Source: Phytoseiulus persimilis (lineage: Eukaryota; Arthropoda; Arachnida; Mesostigmata; Phytoseiidae). Taken from it: 64,000 nucleotides of DNA. Of the stretch, positions 1 through 12,100 are shown in pieces (the stretch's first letter is position 1; every line of letters starts with the position of its first letter). Both the position numbers and the translations under genes were made by a program. Under the pieces are notes generated by a model. That model did no database searches, had not been told where the DNA came from, and saw only the letters and a program-made list of their open reading frames with translations. Location: positions 41,292,001 to 41,356,000 of the forward strand of contig CM075101.1 in the NCBI GenBank assembly GCA_037576195.1, read 5' to 3'.

Positions 1-2345
1 TCAGAGGTGCGGATGTAGAACTTCACATGGGGGGCGGCTCGGGACCGTCCGCATCGGTCAGCTTTCCAGTGATGTAACCACTGGGATAACCATTTCTGTT
101 TCATATGGGTCTGGAATGGAAAAACAATTCAGAGCTCTTAGGAACGGTCACTCATTAGAGCTGTTCATCGAGCGCAAATCCTGCGGCGGCCTCAACTCTC
201 GGCGCGGAATTTTCGCGCGGAGCACGCTAGAACCAACCATTCCGGAGTAGGGCAAATGACGTCCCGCCTCGTATCCTTCCAAACTCCTTCTGACTTCTTC
301 CACAGTCGGGTAAACCGGCTGGAATCAAAATTATGCTATGAACGGTCGCTATCGACCCTCCGGACTTGCGGACTCGAACGGATAATCATGCCTGTTCACC
401 TGAATGTTACACTTGGTGATGTCAGTGATGCTCAGCGATTTCCGCAACGCGCTATCGGAAGAGAGGAGGCGTTTCCCGAAGACTGCCCGAAACCAAGCTA
501 CAAACCACAAGAGAATTTGAGGCATTCTTCCCATCCATCGAAACGGGGAAAAGCAGCTCGAAATTAGGATTTCAAACCTTACATGCATCATCGCTCCCGA
601 GTGTTCCGATACTGGAGAAACAGAACGTTACAGGACAGGCGTCCGAGACGGGCGGCACGTTGTTCTTGAGAACTGAGTCGAGGTTCATGAGACCGCTCCC
701 CGTTGAACGAGGAGTTGAACCTGGAACGTTGGGCGTTAAATTATAGGGGGAGCGCATCCCTGAGAAAATACGTCAAACTGCACGCAGCCCAAGAAGAACT
801 GCATGCACCGGGAATCCTTACCAATGAAGAAACTCTGGATCAGAGAGAAATCGTAATCGGCGTAGCTCTCAGCGAGATCAGTGAGCTTCGGTTTCTGGTA
901 CGATCGCAAGTAAGCGCACAATGAAGATCTGAAACCTGGGTGGACCAGAATCTCGAATCGCTCTCTTCGGATAAAGCTTTCGATGTTGATATACATTCTG
1001 CGATCGCTGCTGGAGGGAGAACGAACCTGTTCGCGAGTCCGGTCCCTGTTTGGGTCCGACTTTCTTCAGCAGCGGACTGACCCAAACCATTTGGCTCTTA
1101 CGGGACCAATCGGGTTCATACAAGTTCGCCGTTGTTACGATCAGTCGGAGGGAGTTCTTGTACTTCAGAGAGATCATTTTCGTGTGGTGCGTCCCGAAGC
1201 GAGCGAGTTCGATTGGCAGCAGGAACACGTTTCGGTACACCTAGATCGGAAAAGTATAGACGCGAGACAATGGGGAGAGCGCATCTCAGGATTAGGGATC
1301 GAACCGGACTTGACTTCCACACCTGCCGCTGGGCAATGAGGAGTTCGAGAAGCTCCTTGCTCTGTTGCACGACCAACAACATCGGCAATTTCCGCCATTT
1401 TTCGGGATACTGATTGAGAAGCCACTCCATTTCGTAAACGTAGCTGGAAGCCACAGAGCTCAATTGTATGAGTTCCCTCGGGGAAAATGTCTCATTCTCA
1501 AATGCGACTCCAACTCAAAAAGCATGTCATGGAAGCGGCACGTCGTCCTCACCTAAAGTGGACGGCAGACTCCAGAGTGTCACCAACATCCTCGTGAAGA
1601 ATTTGTTTCAGGGATCGTGTGAATGTGTCAGCGTTATATTTACTAGCGATGCCTTCGCACTTGGTCAGGTAGAAGCCTAATCCTCGATTCGCGTGCGAGA
1701 AAGAGGCGACGTGGATCTCGTTTGTCTGATAGCACGTCGAGCCGAAGCAGCAGGATGGCCGGTCTCCTGGAATCCGTCCCCACTTAGCGAACACGGCAGC
1801 GAGTGTTGCCCGAGATTGTCTCGAGCCGAGTTCTACCACCTCGAGACTCCACTTGGAGACGTACCACGATCACCGGCCGCCTTCGCTTCGGAGGAAGTTT
1901 TCCCGCAAACGTCCCCTTGGGAATCTTCCAACGGGATGAGAGCTTCGAGTTTCGGCTTCTTTGGGATCCCATCGTTCTTCCCCGGGCCATTTTCAACTTC
2001 TTTGGCGGGAGACCTCTTGAGCTTGCTAGGAGCCGGTGAGCTTCGATCTGCGAAGGAAATAGCGTGGCGAATGTCTTCGAGCTGTCAGGAACCACATCCG
2101 CCCCCTCTCCGATAATTCGACCTGTCGAACGATCGTCCTCCATGGGTTGAAGTTTCGAATTCTTTCGGATCATTCCAGTCGGGAAAAGAATCCCCCGAGA
2201 TACAAGACCTCTCGACCATCTCACCTGATTGAACGATAGTCTCGTGTGTCGAGATAGAGACTTTTCGGTTCGCACCTGAGACTACCGGAACATCTTCATC
2301 CTCACTCTCCGAAATATTGTGAACTTTCTTCTGTTTTCCTGGCAT
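1..2345 (-). CDS. Tdp1: Tyrosyl-DNA phosphodiesterase 1 with N-terminal PBZ finger (3' end beyond window)
   Basis: TDP1 hydrolyses the phosphotyrosyl bond left when topoisomerase I stalls on DNA; it acts in the nucleus in single-strand break repair. Exons on the minus strand: 2345-2225, about 2074-1865, 1766-1553, 1443-1323, 1240-1027, 935-822, 720-583, 497-400, 318-238 and 110-1; all junction phases agree. About 473 residues are visible against 608 in human TDP1. The start MPGKQKKVHN is followed by an acidic, then basic, disordered tail. A PBZ finger follows at residues 113-135 (RPSCCFGSTCYQTNEIH, then SFSH). The catalytic body begins near GFYLTKCEGIASKYN. HxK motif 1 is FGTHHTKM (His241, Lys243). 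FSSIGTLGSDDA, PTVEEVRRSLEGY and the second motif PHVKFYIR (His465, Lys467) match the family order. The exon 1/2 border is the least certain: the phase-compatible acceptor is AAG at 2075, and a CAG acceptor lies 7 bp upstream. The last C-terminal part lies off the left edge. Confidence 0.93.
1703..1760 (-). other. PBZ zinc finger encoded in TDP1 exon 3
   Basis: The exon encodes R-x-x-C-x-F-G-x-x-C-Y followed by H-x-x-x-F-x-H. This is the C2HC poly(ADP-ribose)-binding finger known from APLF and CHFR. The Phe-Gly after the first Cys pair and the final F-S-H fit the consensus well. It lies directly before the catalytic body, with no intron between it and the first phosphodiesterase block. Inferred role: recruitment of TDP1 to PARylated chromatin at breaks. 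Confidence 0.8.
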
Positions 2346-5300
2346 TTCGAACCGTTCAACAAGTGTTTCCGAACAGACTATGACACTTCAAAGGAGCCGG
2401 CAACTGCTCTTGGGCACCGTTAGGTCGGGGTAGATCGCGGAATTGGGGTCTAGCATCGGCGTTGTCAACATGCCCTCTGGAAATTCTCATCCCGAATAGC
2501 TCCTCCCCGGCTTATTCCGCTCCGCTCAGTTTGAACGCATGTTTCGGACTGGCCCAATGGCCCTCATCAGCTGGACGAGCGATACGACTGAGCTGTCAAG
2601 GAGCCGATACTTTCGCAGTGAATCAGTGCCGCCGGACGTGAGCTCATGTTCAACGCATGAAAGCGGAGACCGCGTGGAATCAAATTACGGTTCTATTTCG
2701 TTTGGCGCCCGGCGAGTTGAGCTAGCGAGCATCAACGCGCCACCAGGGTTCGCCTACCGACAGGCTCAGCGGAGTTTAGCCATCATGCATGCTAACCGCT
2801 GCCAGAGGCGACGAGAAGCGCAGGCGGGAGAGGAGCGTCAGGCGACAAGCGGATACGTCCGCGCTAGACCTTGGAGAACAGCCTCGAAGGCCTCGGTCTT
2901 CGGAAACCTCTGTCGCCAGGCAAACTCCACGAGATAAGAATCGAGGAGATGCCTGTGGGTTCCACACTGACGCTTGTTCCGAGCCTTTGCCAATCCCCAA
3001 CAGCGCTCTACGCGAAGGCCCTCTCCGCGAGTTATCGGCGTACTCTTGCGAGTTGGCCTGGGTACAGTGCCTGACCGTGCAGTTGCAATCAGAATGGACA
3101 AAGGATTGCTCGCGGCACATGCAGCTCCGCGGTCGTCGTAGACCATTCCCCGAAGCTCGTTTTCGCTGGCGATCGAGCCCGCCGTCCCTGTGTTTTGATT
3201 CCGGGCATCCCCTCTCCACATATCCTCTCCACTCCTCGGCTAGGGTGGCCTGTGAAAACTTGGAATAACTGGCCATTTTCGGCTGCTCAACTCGCCGGGC
3301 GCCAAACGAAAAAGCACCCAAATTACTACCCTGCGCGGGCGTCGAAACATGTGATGCGACACAGAAATAGTATTCGAGTTGCATTGCCGGATGAGATTTC
3401 AGGCCCCAGTTGGATTCTCTGATTGGACTGCGATTGTTCCCTCTGAACCTATGGTACTGAGCCTTTCATTTGCCGTGCACACCCAAGCGCATGGGGGGCG
3501 AATAGTGCACCCCCGCACCCCATGTCGAATTTCCAATGAAGCATATGTAATTCACCTGCAGATGGAGGTTTTTTACTGAATATTGCGGCGTATCTATGGA
3601 ACTGAAGTGGAATATCACCAGGATCAACGGAGATGTCATCAGTGGGAAGTTGGTTTTCGTGATTCGCTGAATAGACCTTGAATTCGCGGTGGTACGTTCG
3701 ACACCTTTAGCCTGAATACACCTCAAGTGCAGCTTTCCAATCGATGATTTTTCTCGGTAAGGAGATCGCAAGCGGCGCTGAAGCCAGTTTCCACCAGGTA
3801 CGACGAGGCGAAATGGGTTGTGTCTCCCGTTGTGCGAGAGTACTCGGATTCGAATATTTTTTTGAGAGCACATCAATGCTGAGTCTTCATTGAGCCACAG
3901 GAGAACACAAGAGCCCCGGGGTTCAATATTGTCAATACTCTCGAAAGGAATCATCCGATAGATACGAGGGAGCTCAACAGTGAGGTCAAGACCCCCACGT
4001 TTAGGAAGCGCGAGGAATCGAGTCGAGTGGACGATTGTGAACGGAGACCTTCTCAACTCAGAACGAAAAGGTGCTGGGACAGATGACGATTTCCGGCCCC
4101 AAACGGAACTTTTTCACCTCGGTCGATCCCGATTCTCACACAAGAACGGGATGACCTCCCTGAAGACTTGACAGAGTTGCTGTTTACCGGTTGCGGCTCG
4201 TTGCATTTGAAAGCTGACTGGCAACGCCACAGAATAATACAATTCTCGGTCCGGAATGAGTTCCTCATCTTAGAGCAATGATAAATTTCATACCGGGAAA
4301 CATGTTCCCGATTGGGAATCGTTCTGCAACACTCAAACACAAAATCGGATCAATATTCAAGAATCCCCATATGAGCCCGAAACTAACGTGACCGATGCGG
4401 TTTCAACACTCTTGGTTTCTAGCTGTTTCTGAGATTATCCGCCCAAGGATTCTAAGCCCTTCACTCAGGGTACCCGCCATAGTATTACAGGTTGGTCATT
4501 GTTCGTCGGGACCTTTCTTACCCTTTCTCCTTCTGCAGCTTTTCCTTTTCATTCGCTTGAATCGGTCGAGAAGCACATTTCCTAGAGCGACCGGGAGCAC
4601 GCCTTCTCTTTTTTTTTTCAATTTCATGCGCTCGATTCTCCAGCCATGAGAAAAACGATCGGATCGACCCACCAACTCCACGGTCGGGTAGTTTGGAGCG
4701 ATCTGAGAACTTTCCCCACCGGGAAATTTCTCGAATCTCAAGGTTCGGGGTTCGCCCTTCTTACATGTCCTGCGCTAAGGATCTCTAGTTGCCGGGCGTT
4801 TGAGCAGCATCCTATTCCGCGACGAGCGTGACGCTTCCGATTCGACAGGTTGACTTTGGGAGTTTCTCGGGTCATTTTTTTGGAAGAGGCCAACGAAGAA
4901 GGCATTCCACGTGGATGAAAGAGAAGAAGATGCGCCATGCTCCCAGTTATCAATCGCGAAAATCCAGAATCGGATCATTTTCCACTGAGTAATGAGTAAA
5001 AGAAGAGAGAGGTAAGAATGTTTCCGACTCACGATGACCACCCTGTAGAAATCCCCAACAATGAGTCTTCGTCGGCACATCCCTGGAACAGCAGCCTACG
5101 TCGCGAGCCTCGTTGGCGCTCTCGCAATAATGACGTCGAGTATCCGATGCAATCCATCAAGTTATCGGTATAGCATCTGTTCCGTTTCTTCTTGATGGCA
5201 CGGACAGAACTCTCATCCCGAGGGCATTGCTGTTGCAGTGGCGCAGCGAGCCTTCATGATGTCCGGGGCGGATTTGATGGGGTTTTTGGGGTTTGAGAAC

Positions 5301-8300
5301 ACGGATGCGTTTGATGCGCACTGAATGCATTTTTTGTACGTCCTCAAACATGAAATATGATCATCTGAAGTGGAGATCTTCAGAGAAATGGAGACAACTT
5401 GCGCGAGCTGACCCGAATGTGAGCAACTAGAGTATTACATGAGCAACTGGATTACGTATTCTTAGAGGGTCATTTGCTCCTCTCCTGGAGCTGCGAATCT
5501 TATATTGACTTCTCGTTGAAGTTAAACTCATCCGTGATGGACATCCCGATAGATAGGACAGCGAGGTTCGTCAATTTCGTTGGCTCGATCTCTGGTCCGA
5601 GGCAGAAACAAAATGAACTCAACGTTGCCTCTCGATCAGGAAGGAGGACGAAAATTATACGGTGGTTCGTCAATAGGGTGAACAATTAGATGCAACGATC
5701 GGACTTCGCCCCACTCTGAGGATTCCGGGAAAAAATCTACCTGGAAGAGCTTGAAAACCCTAATGTGATAGGCATGGAGAGGTATTCTGATGACCCTAGC
5801 GACCTGATGTCCGGGGCGGACCACCCCCGCCTCGCGACGACACTGTGCTGTTGTCTCTTTTGTGCTCCGCGTTTATGATGTCGTATTTGTTGAGCATTCC
5901 GGGTGGAGATGACGCTGATGCCACAGAAGTGGTGCGTCCTATTGGAATAAATCGTCAGAGATACACAAATGGCTCTGCCAAACCTCTCAGAGAGCCAGAT
6001 GTTACTCTCGATTCAAGGTCTCCGAACCCTGTTCCTTCCCTAGCTCTTCCGCTCAACTCATAAGGGACGTTCTCCGTCTGTTTCACGCGCCAAACAACCT
6101 CATGGACGATGCTCGTTTACAAATTTGAAACTTTGAGCCTTGAACTGCTCCATAGCCTACCGGAGTTTCGTCCCGAATCGAGACTCGTTAGCCTATGGGA
6201 TGCATGCAGAAAATGTAGCCATTGTCTAACAGTTTTCCTTCCACATCTCCGAACCGCCAATCCGAAAGGGAACCTCAACTCTCTCAAAACCTTCGAGACC
6301 ATTTTTGAGGTCCCACTCCATGATTCACTTCTCAACGATGGTGAGAACGTTCCAATTATCGAGAGAAATAGTGGAGAACAGACATGTTGCTTTTCAAGGG
6401 TGTACGGTCGTGACGGCAGATCACGGATCCATACGCCGCCGTCAGGGGCAAAGACGAAGAAACCTCACGAGAAGGCTGGAAACCATAGAAGTATAGAACT
6501 CTCGGAGGATCGCTCCTGTTCACAAGCTGCGTTAGGCGGATCAGCGCCGTTTTCGGAGAAGAATCCTTGGAAAATTGATCCGATGTTTTATTTCAGTGGT
6601 GCAAAATATCTCCGGGACGAAAACTTGTTTTGCGGTTTAGAACTTATTATTCCCATTCGGTACGGGACTCATATTGAACGGCAAACGGTATGGTCCCGTG
6701 GTGTCATTACAAAGGAATGGCACCACCTCATCGTTGGATCCGGGCTCGAGACCTGTGTAGTGAGGTACGTTTCTATCGACTTCTTGAGGAACCCAATGTC
6801 AAAAGTTTCTCTCTGCCCTCCTTTACCCGTTCACTGCTCCTGGATTCCTCGGTGAAGTTTGCGGGCCGCAGGCTCGGTGCACGAGCCTCAGACAGATTCC
6901 TTGAAAAGTCCATAGAAACGAACCTGATCACATGGGTCTCAACCCTAGATACCCCCACGAGGTCGTGCCACTCCCTCGTTGGGCAGGCTTCCGCACGCAA
7001 CGCACCGTAAGTCTGTAGCCGCCAGAGGCTAGCTTGCCTTGCTGCACATTATTTTCCTAATTAAAAGTTGTTCCATGAAGTTGATTTCTCGTCTTCAAAC
7101 AGTCTCTCGAGAGTAAAGTATGTCCTCGGATCCGAGACTGGAGAGTAACTTTTGGAGAGAACGGCAGTATCGGCTTCCCTCAATCCGTAGACTTTAATAG
7201 AACCACGATTCGGATAGCTGGTAGCGACGAGACCCTCGATCCAAGGTACGAGGACCGTTCCGCGTCACAGGATGAATCCTAGGAAGTATGTACATACCCG
7301 ATCGCAATAGATAGCAGTCTACGAGCAGTTGTTCACTCCTCGTGCCTCGAAGCCCAATGGAGAATAGAGGGATCGAGACCCGTCACGAGAGCGCCGACTT
7401 GGAGTGCATGAATAGGCTGAGATCACCTTCATTCGTTTTCGGATAAGATAGAAGTCGAGTCATAGATATTAAAATCAATTTATTAAAACACTTTTCTGGT
7501 AATGGTAGTCGTCGTAGCCCACTTTGATCTCCAGGAGCCATCTGGATAATTGCACCTTAACTTGGAAATCTCTTACAATCACCTAACTGGTCGATATAAA
7601 CGGTGTTTCTTCTTTGGAATGCGCACCGGGTCATAGGATAAATGAGCGAAGTTCCTATCGTCCTCCTCGTTCGAAAAGCATTCGTTCGTTTTTCAAAATG
7701 TTCTTCCTTCCTCGAAGACCTGGACGACGTCTCGGAAACTCGGATATCATTTCGCTTGGTACCGAGTGGATCGCACCGGATGAATCCAGATCAGAGAATC
7801 GATGAGAAATGCAATTGCTAAATGCGCGAATGCCGGTTCTACAAATGCACTCCATACTCTCCCTGAGGGACTGGACCTTTTCGTGAGTCGCAAACAAATG
7901 TGTCCAGGACTCTTCGAGGCGACTCTCTTTTCAGTTATCAATTAGTTCGAGTCCAATTAGATCACCGATGAGCGGTCGAGCTCAGAGAAAACTGTAGGTG
8001 TCGATTGAACAAATAAAATACTCGAGAGCCGCAAGCTGATGACACTCGACACGGGATACATAAGAGTTTCGCGATTGCTCAGCTGAATTAGGAAGAGAAC
8101 GCAGAGTAAACATTCATTCTTCCCGCTGAAGAAAAAAATACCACCGGCGTCGGTTGAGTGTCCTGAATATCGATTCCACCTAAATAAATTATCTGAGGAC
8201 AGTCTTGACAGCCGGCGAGTACCTCGCAAGCACTTCAACTGCTTCCTTGCAATGTGCCTCAGGAGTTCAGTTTTCGTAGCGGCTCGCCTGACCTGAATTT

Positions 8301-9164
8301 TGGACGTGGAAACTGTCAACCTTGGAACGGTCGGATAACTCGCCGTGAGGATTTCTCGCCATTCCGGAAGCATCGAGGCGTATCAACTGTGATTCAATGA
8401 CTAGAGTCTGTATGCATACCTGGCACTTGCTATAAAGTGCCCTTCTTGCTCCAGAATGGTTCGAATGACTGAGTCCAACAATTTCTCGATGAATCGTGCG
8501 GCTCATAGCTTCTTGATGATTCGCGCGCCAGTAGGTACATGGATGATGAAGGACGGGGTGGTCAAAATTCCAAACGCGCTGAGTGGTCATGCGCTGTGCC
8601 CAAGGGAGGAAGCCCTCAAACATATCGTTGCCCGTATTCACGACCGTTACGGGTTGCGAAAGGGAGGGTTCACAGGAGCACAATTGTGGTTCCGCAAGGA
8701 ACCAAAGTAAGAAAACAGGAGGATATCCGAAAGCTAATAGGCATTTGCTTCCTTGAGGTTCACGGCCCCCGGGAGGAACTGGTCTAGAATTTCACTCGAG
8801 GTCGCGTGGTGGCTGGGCACTCGGTAAATCTTTGTCAGCGTCGGCTTCGTAGTATTTTCAGAAAACTCGACTCGCGACGATGGCTCCGAAATGCGATCCG
8901 TGCGCACCGTGCGATGAGGGATTTCAGGGTGATAGCGCTGGTATTCCTCCTTAAGGCCATGTCTTCGGTCAATGTCTCTTTGGTCTCACAGCTACCCTCC
9001 TTCCGGATTATCCGGGACGCTGCTCAACTCCGGCATTTGCTCCCCATCGGATATGAAAAGGCAGTTCACTCGAAACCATCCTGAGACGCCAAAATGATTA
9101 GCTGGTCATCTCCCAAAACGCGATTGAAATCATGAAGTTCCTCCACCTATGACAACATAAACTT
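2346..9164. other. Stretch without a recognised gene
   Basis: Several open frames of 80-250 codons occur (3466-4056 minus, 6109-6855 plus, 8267-8683 minus, 8456-8710 plus). None resembles a known domain, and none is joined by convincing splice sites to another coding-like exon. The 248-codon frame at 6109-6855 is long for chance but overlaps the inverted repeat at 6715-6975, so part of it is repeat sequence. AT-rich DNA at 7470-7500 is the only compositional break. Confidence 0.5.
6715..6975. repeat. Imperfect inverted repeat, about 79 bp arms with about 103 bp spacer
   Basis: The plus strand at 6715-6793 and the minus strand at 6975-6897 read nearly alike: both start GARTGGCACSACCTC and end with a block near GTTTCTATSGACTT. 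Translated in the same frame they give EWHHLIVGSGLET and EWHDLVGVSRVET. Arm identity by eye is roughly 70-75%. No target duplication was seen. It may be a decayed foldback element or an inverted duplication. Confidence 0.6.
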
Positions 9165-12100
9165 TTAGGATCTGACCCCGTTCGCTAAGCAACAGGCGAA
9201 ACAAATGCCTATGAGCTCAATAGCTCCGATCACGAAGCCGGCTACGCCTACGTAAACTGAAAACTGCTCCACTTTCGCCACGAGCGTGTCGAGACATCCT
9301 TTCAGATGAACGGGATTGTTCCCGCAAGAGGGTGGTATGTTCCCGACATTTGTCCAGTCGATGGAAGAGGTCACGCCGCAACACTCCAACTGAAACGGAT
9401 CAGACAAGTTGAGATCGATTGAATCGGAGCATGAAACAAGAGAGTCCCTCAATCTTGAGCCTTCCAAAAGCCCATGTATAGCAGGACATTGAAAGGATGA
9501 AGTCTAAAAAGCAGTGCAGCTAACCTTCTCCTGAACGAAGTCCCAGGCTTGTTTAGTTGGGTTGACCTCTATCTTCTTGTAGTAGTCCTTCATTGATGCC
9601 CTCAACTGCTGCTCGGTGATCTCTTTCGCCTTACCGCGGTAAACGAAAGCGAGAACGCCGACCGTGATTTCAGCGCACAGCAGAAGGAACAACAAAGTTG
9701 AGAACTGCGAAAGAGTGGCACATAAGGGGTCAGCGAATCAACAGAGCATCAGCGCGATCATTCCTCTCGAGTGTCGAGGAACTCCGACAAGACCATCAGA
9801 CGACGCGGGATTTCGAGTCGTAGATCTACGGGGAAATTTTAGAGACTCAGAAACTCACCATGGTGAGCATGCAGTAGCTCTCCTGGGATGCTCCACAGCA
9901 TCCTAAGAAAGCGAGAAGGAACACGGCTACCCCGATCACGATGAGAGCGATGGGTGCGCTCACGTAGTTCTCTCCTATGAGTGGCCCCGTCCCCTTCATG
10001 AAGTGCAGGGACACCGCACCACACACAATGATGACGATGCCGCATACCTGGAATTTGAGGGGAACAGTGTTTTAATTCAAGGACGTCCTAAATGTTGCCT
10101 TTGCTCCTACTCACAACTAAGACGATCGGTGCAGCGAACGATCACACTTTCGGAAAGAATCGGGGCACCGAGCATTCAAGAGAGGCCGCTTCGCGTCATC
10201 GAGGACGGTGTTCTCACAAGATCTTTAGAAAACGCTTAGTAACTGCAGTCTTGAGTTTTTGTTAGTTTTCGGAACAAGGCACCACGAGAATGTTCGCATC
10301 GACAGTTACGGCCCGCAGAATTACGCTATCCTTCGCGAGAAAACAATTATCAATCTGATCCGTTTTCCCGAGACGGCAGCTTCCGCAAACAAGGGAGAGC
10401 CTAAGTTCGTGACCACCGAGATTATCAAGCGCCAATCTGAAGCCATACCCTGCCTGCACGAGAGTTCATTTGCGGTGATCGATCGTCTCGTCTCAAGTTC
10501 TAGGTCGGACTCATCGGACGAAGCTCACCAGGAGCTGTAAGAGCGGCTGTTCTAACCTCATCAGGCGACTCGATAAAGGATATACGACAGCTCCGCATTC
10601 CGCACCGTCATCGACTTCAACACTCCCTCGAAAACCCTTCAAGAGAGCCTCCCGACGACACCCGCGGTGTGACGATCGGTGGTCTTCATTTTTTTTTACG
10701 AGAATGCTGGACTTCCTCCTATGGGATCTGCAGGATCTCTCGGAGGATCGTGGCGAACTTCACGACACTACGACGTGTATCCGAGAATGTGCCAGAACTG
10801 GAAGGATGAGAACTACTTTCTCGAACTAGTTAGTTTGTCGGAACAGCGTGATTGTTACAGCGCGCCCTCTCACGAATTATTTTGCGTAAATCAGTGGCAC
10901 AGTCATGAATTCATTTCTTAGGAATCGGAAATTCTCCATATCAGTCACAGCTGATGTCCAGCTCTTCCCCGTCCTATCCGACAAAGAAGAACAAGAAAGT
11001 CTCATTCGTATGTTTCCGTCCAGGCACATTGTCGTCTTCCCGTTTCACGAATCGTGGAGTAACATACTTCATCCATCCAAGAAGGCAATCCATCATTTGA
11101 TGATCGCGTTCCTGATTGCGAGCGATTTTTTCGTCCTCCCAGACGACATCCGAGGTATGGTCCCGCTCATTACAAAGGAAAAAGTGAAGATGCAGAGTCC
11201 CGACCCAGTCTTCAAGAGAAATCGATCTGGCACCAAAATTATTTGGTGATGTATTGTGGAACTCCGCTGCCAAAAATGGCTTCCACACGGAAAACCAGGT
11301 GAGATTTGACCGTTATTCGTTCGGCTACTCAAAGCCGGCAATCGCTTTGATAGATACCGATGCGGTGATTCCGATTTATCACTAAACCTGCGGCCGTAAT
11401 GGTCCAACTCTCATGACTCGGCTCACTCGTCAGTTCCGGGTGTCCGAGAAAGGAGAATCGAAAAAAGACACCGAAGTTTCCGAAGATGTATTGCAAGAGA
11501 TCAAAAGGGAGCCTCTAACAATAACAGATACATGTATGGCTCCCGCGAGCGAACTGGAAGATTTGGACGCCTGCAGTGGACTGGGACGGCGACCACAATG
11601 CAATCACAGCGATTTTGCTCGACTCAATCTTTCAATGATGTTACCGTCGATTCTGTCTTCGATAGCTTATTGGGAGCAATTTCCTCATAACAGCCAAATG
11701 TTTCAGAAACAGTTATTCTGTGAACGAACTATATGTTTTCACAGACGAGGCCCGCGAAGGAAAGCCGAGACCCGAACTTCCGTGGAAAGAAGTTCATTCA
11801 AGCATTCGTCAGCTCGGTCGTTCCGAATAGAAGGACCCATTTGCTTGAGAATACAGCTGTTTGAATAATGCGGCGTTTTTGTCCAGTTCCAGCGCGGATA
11901 TGTTGCATTTCCTAGACCTTGAGCTCGCGGTCTGTCGACCCAACAGCCTCCCCGAAAGCGACGGCACAACATCTACGATCTGAGCCCCCTTGGACCCGAA
12001 ATTGATCCAGGGCGACCTATACGCGGTGTTGAACCCCTCCTCTGGAGAATACCACGTGAGCTTGAAATGTGTACGCTGTACGCCGATCACACAGACCTTG

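Noticed and set aside
3466-4056. 196-codon minus-strand frame considered as a transposase fragment
   Set aside because: No DDE/DDD motif, HTH or terminal repeats could be found.
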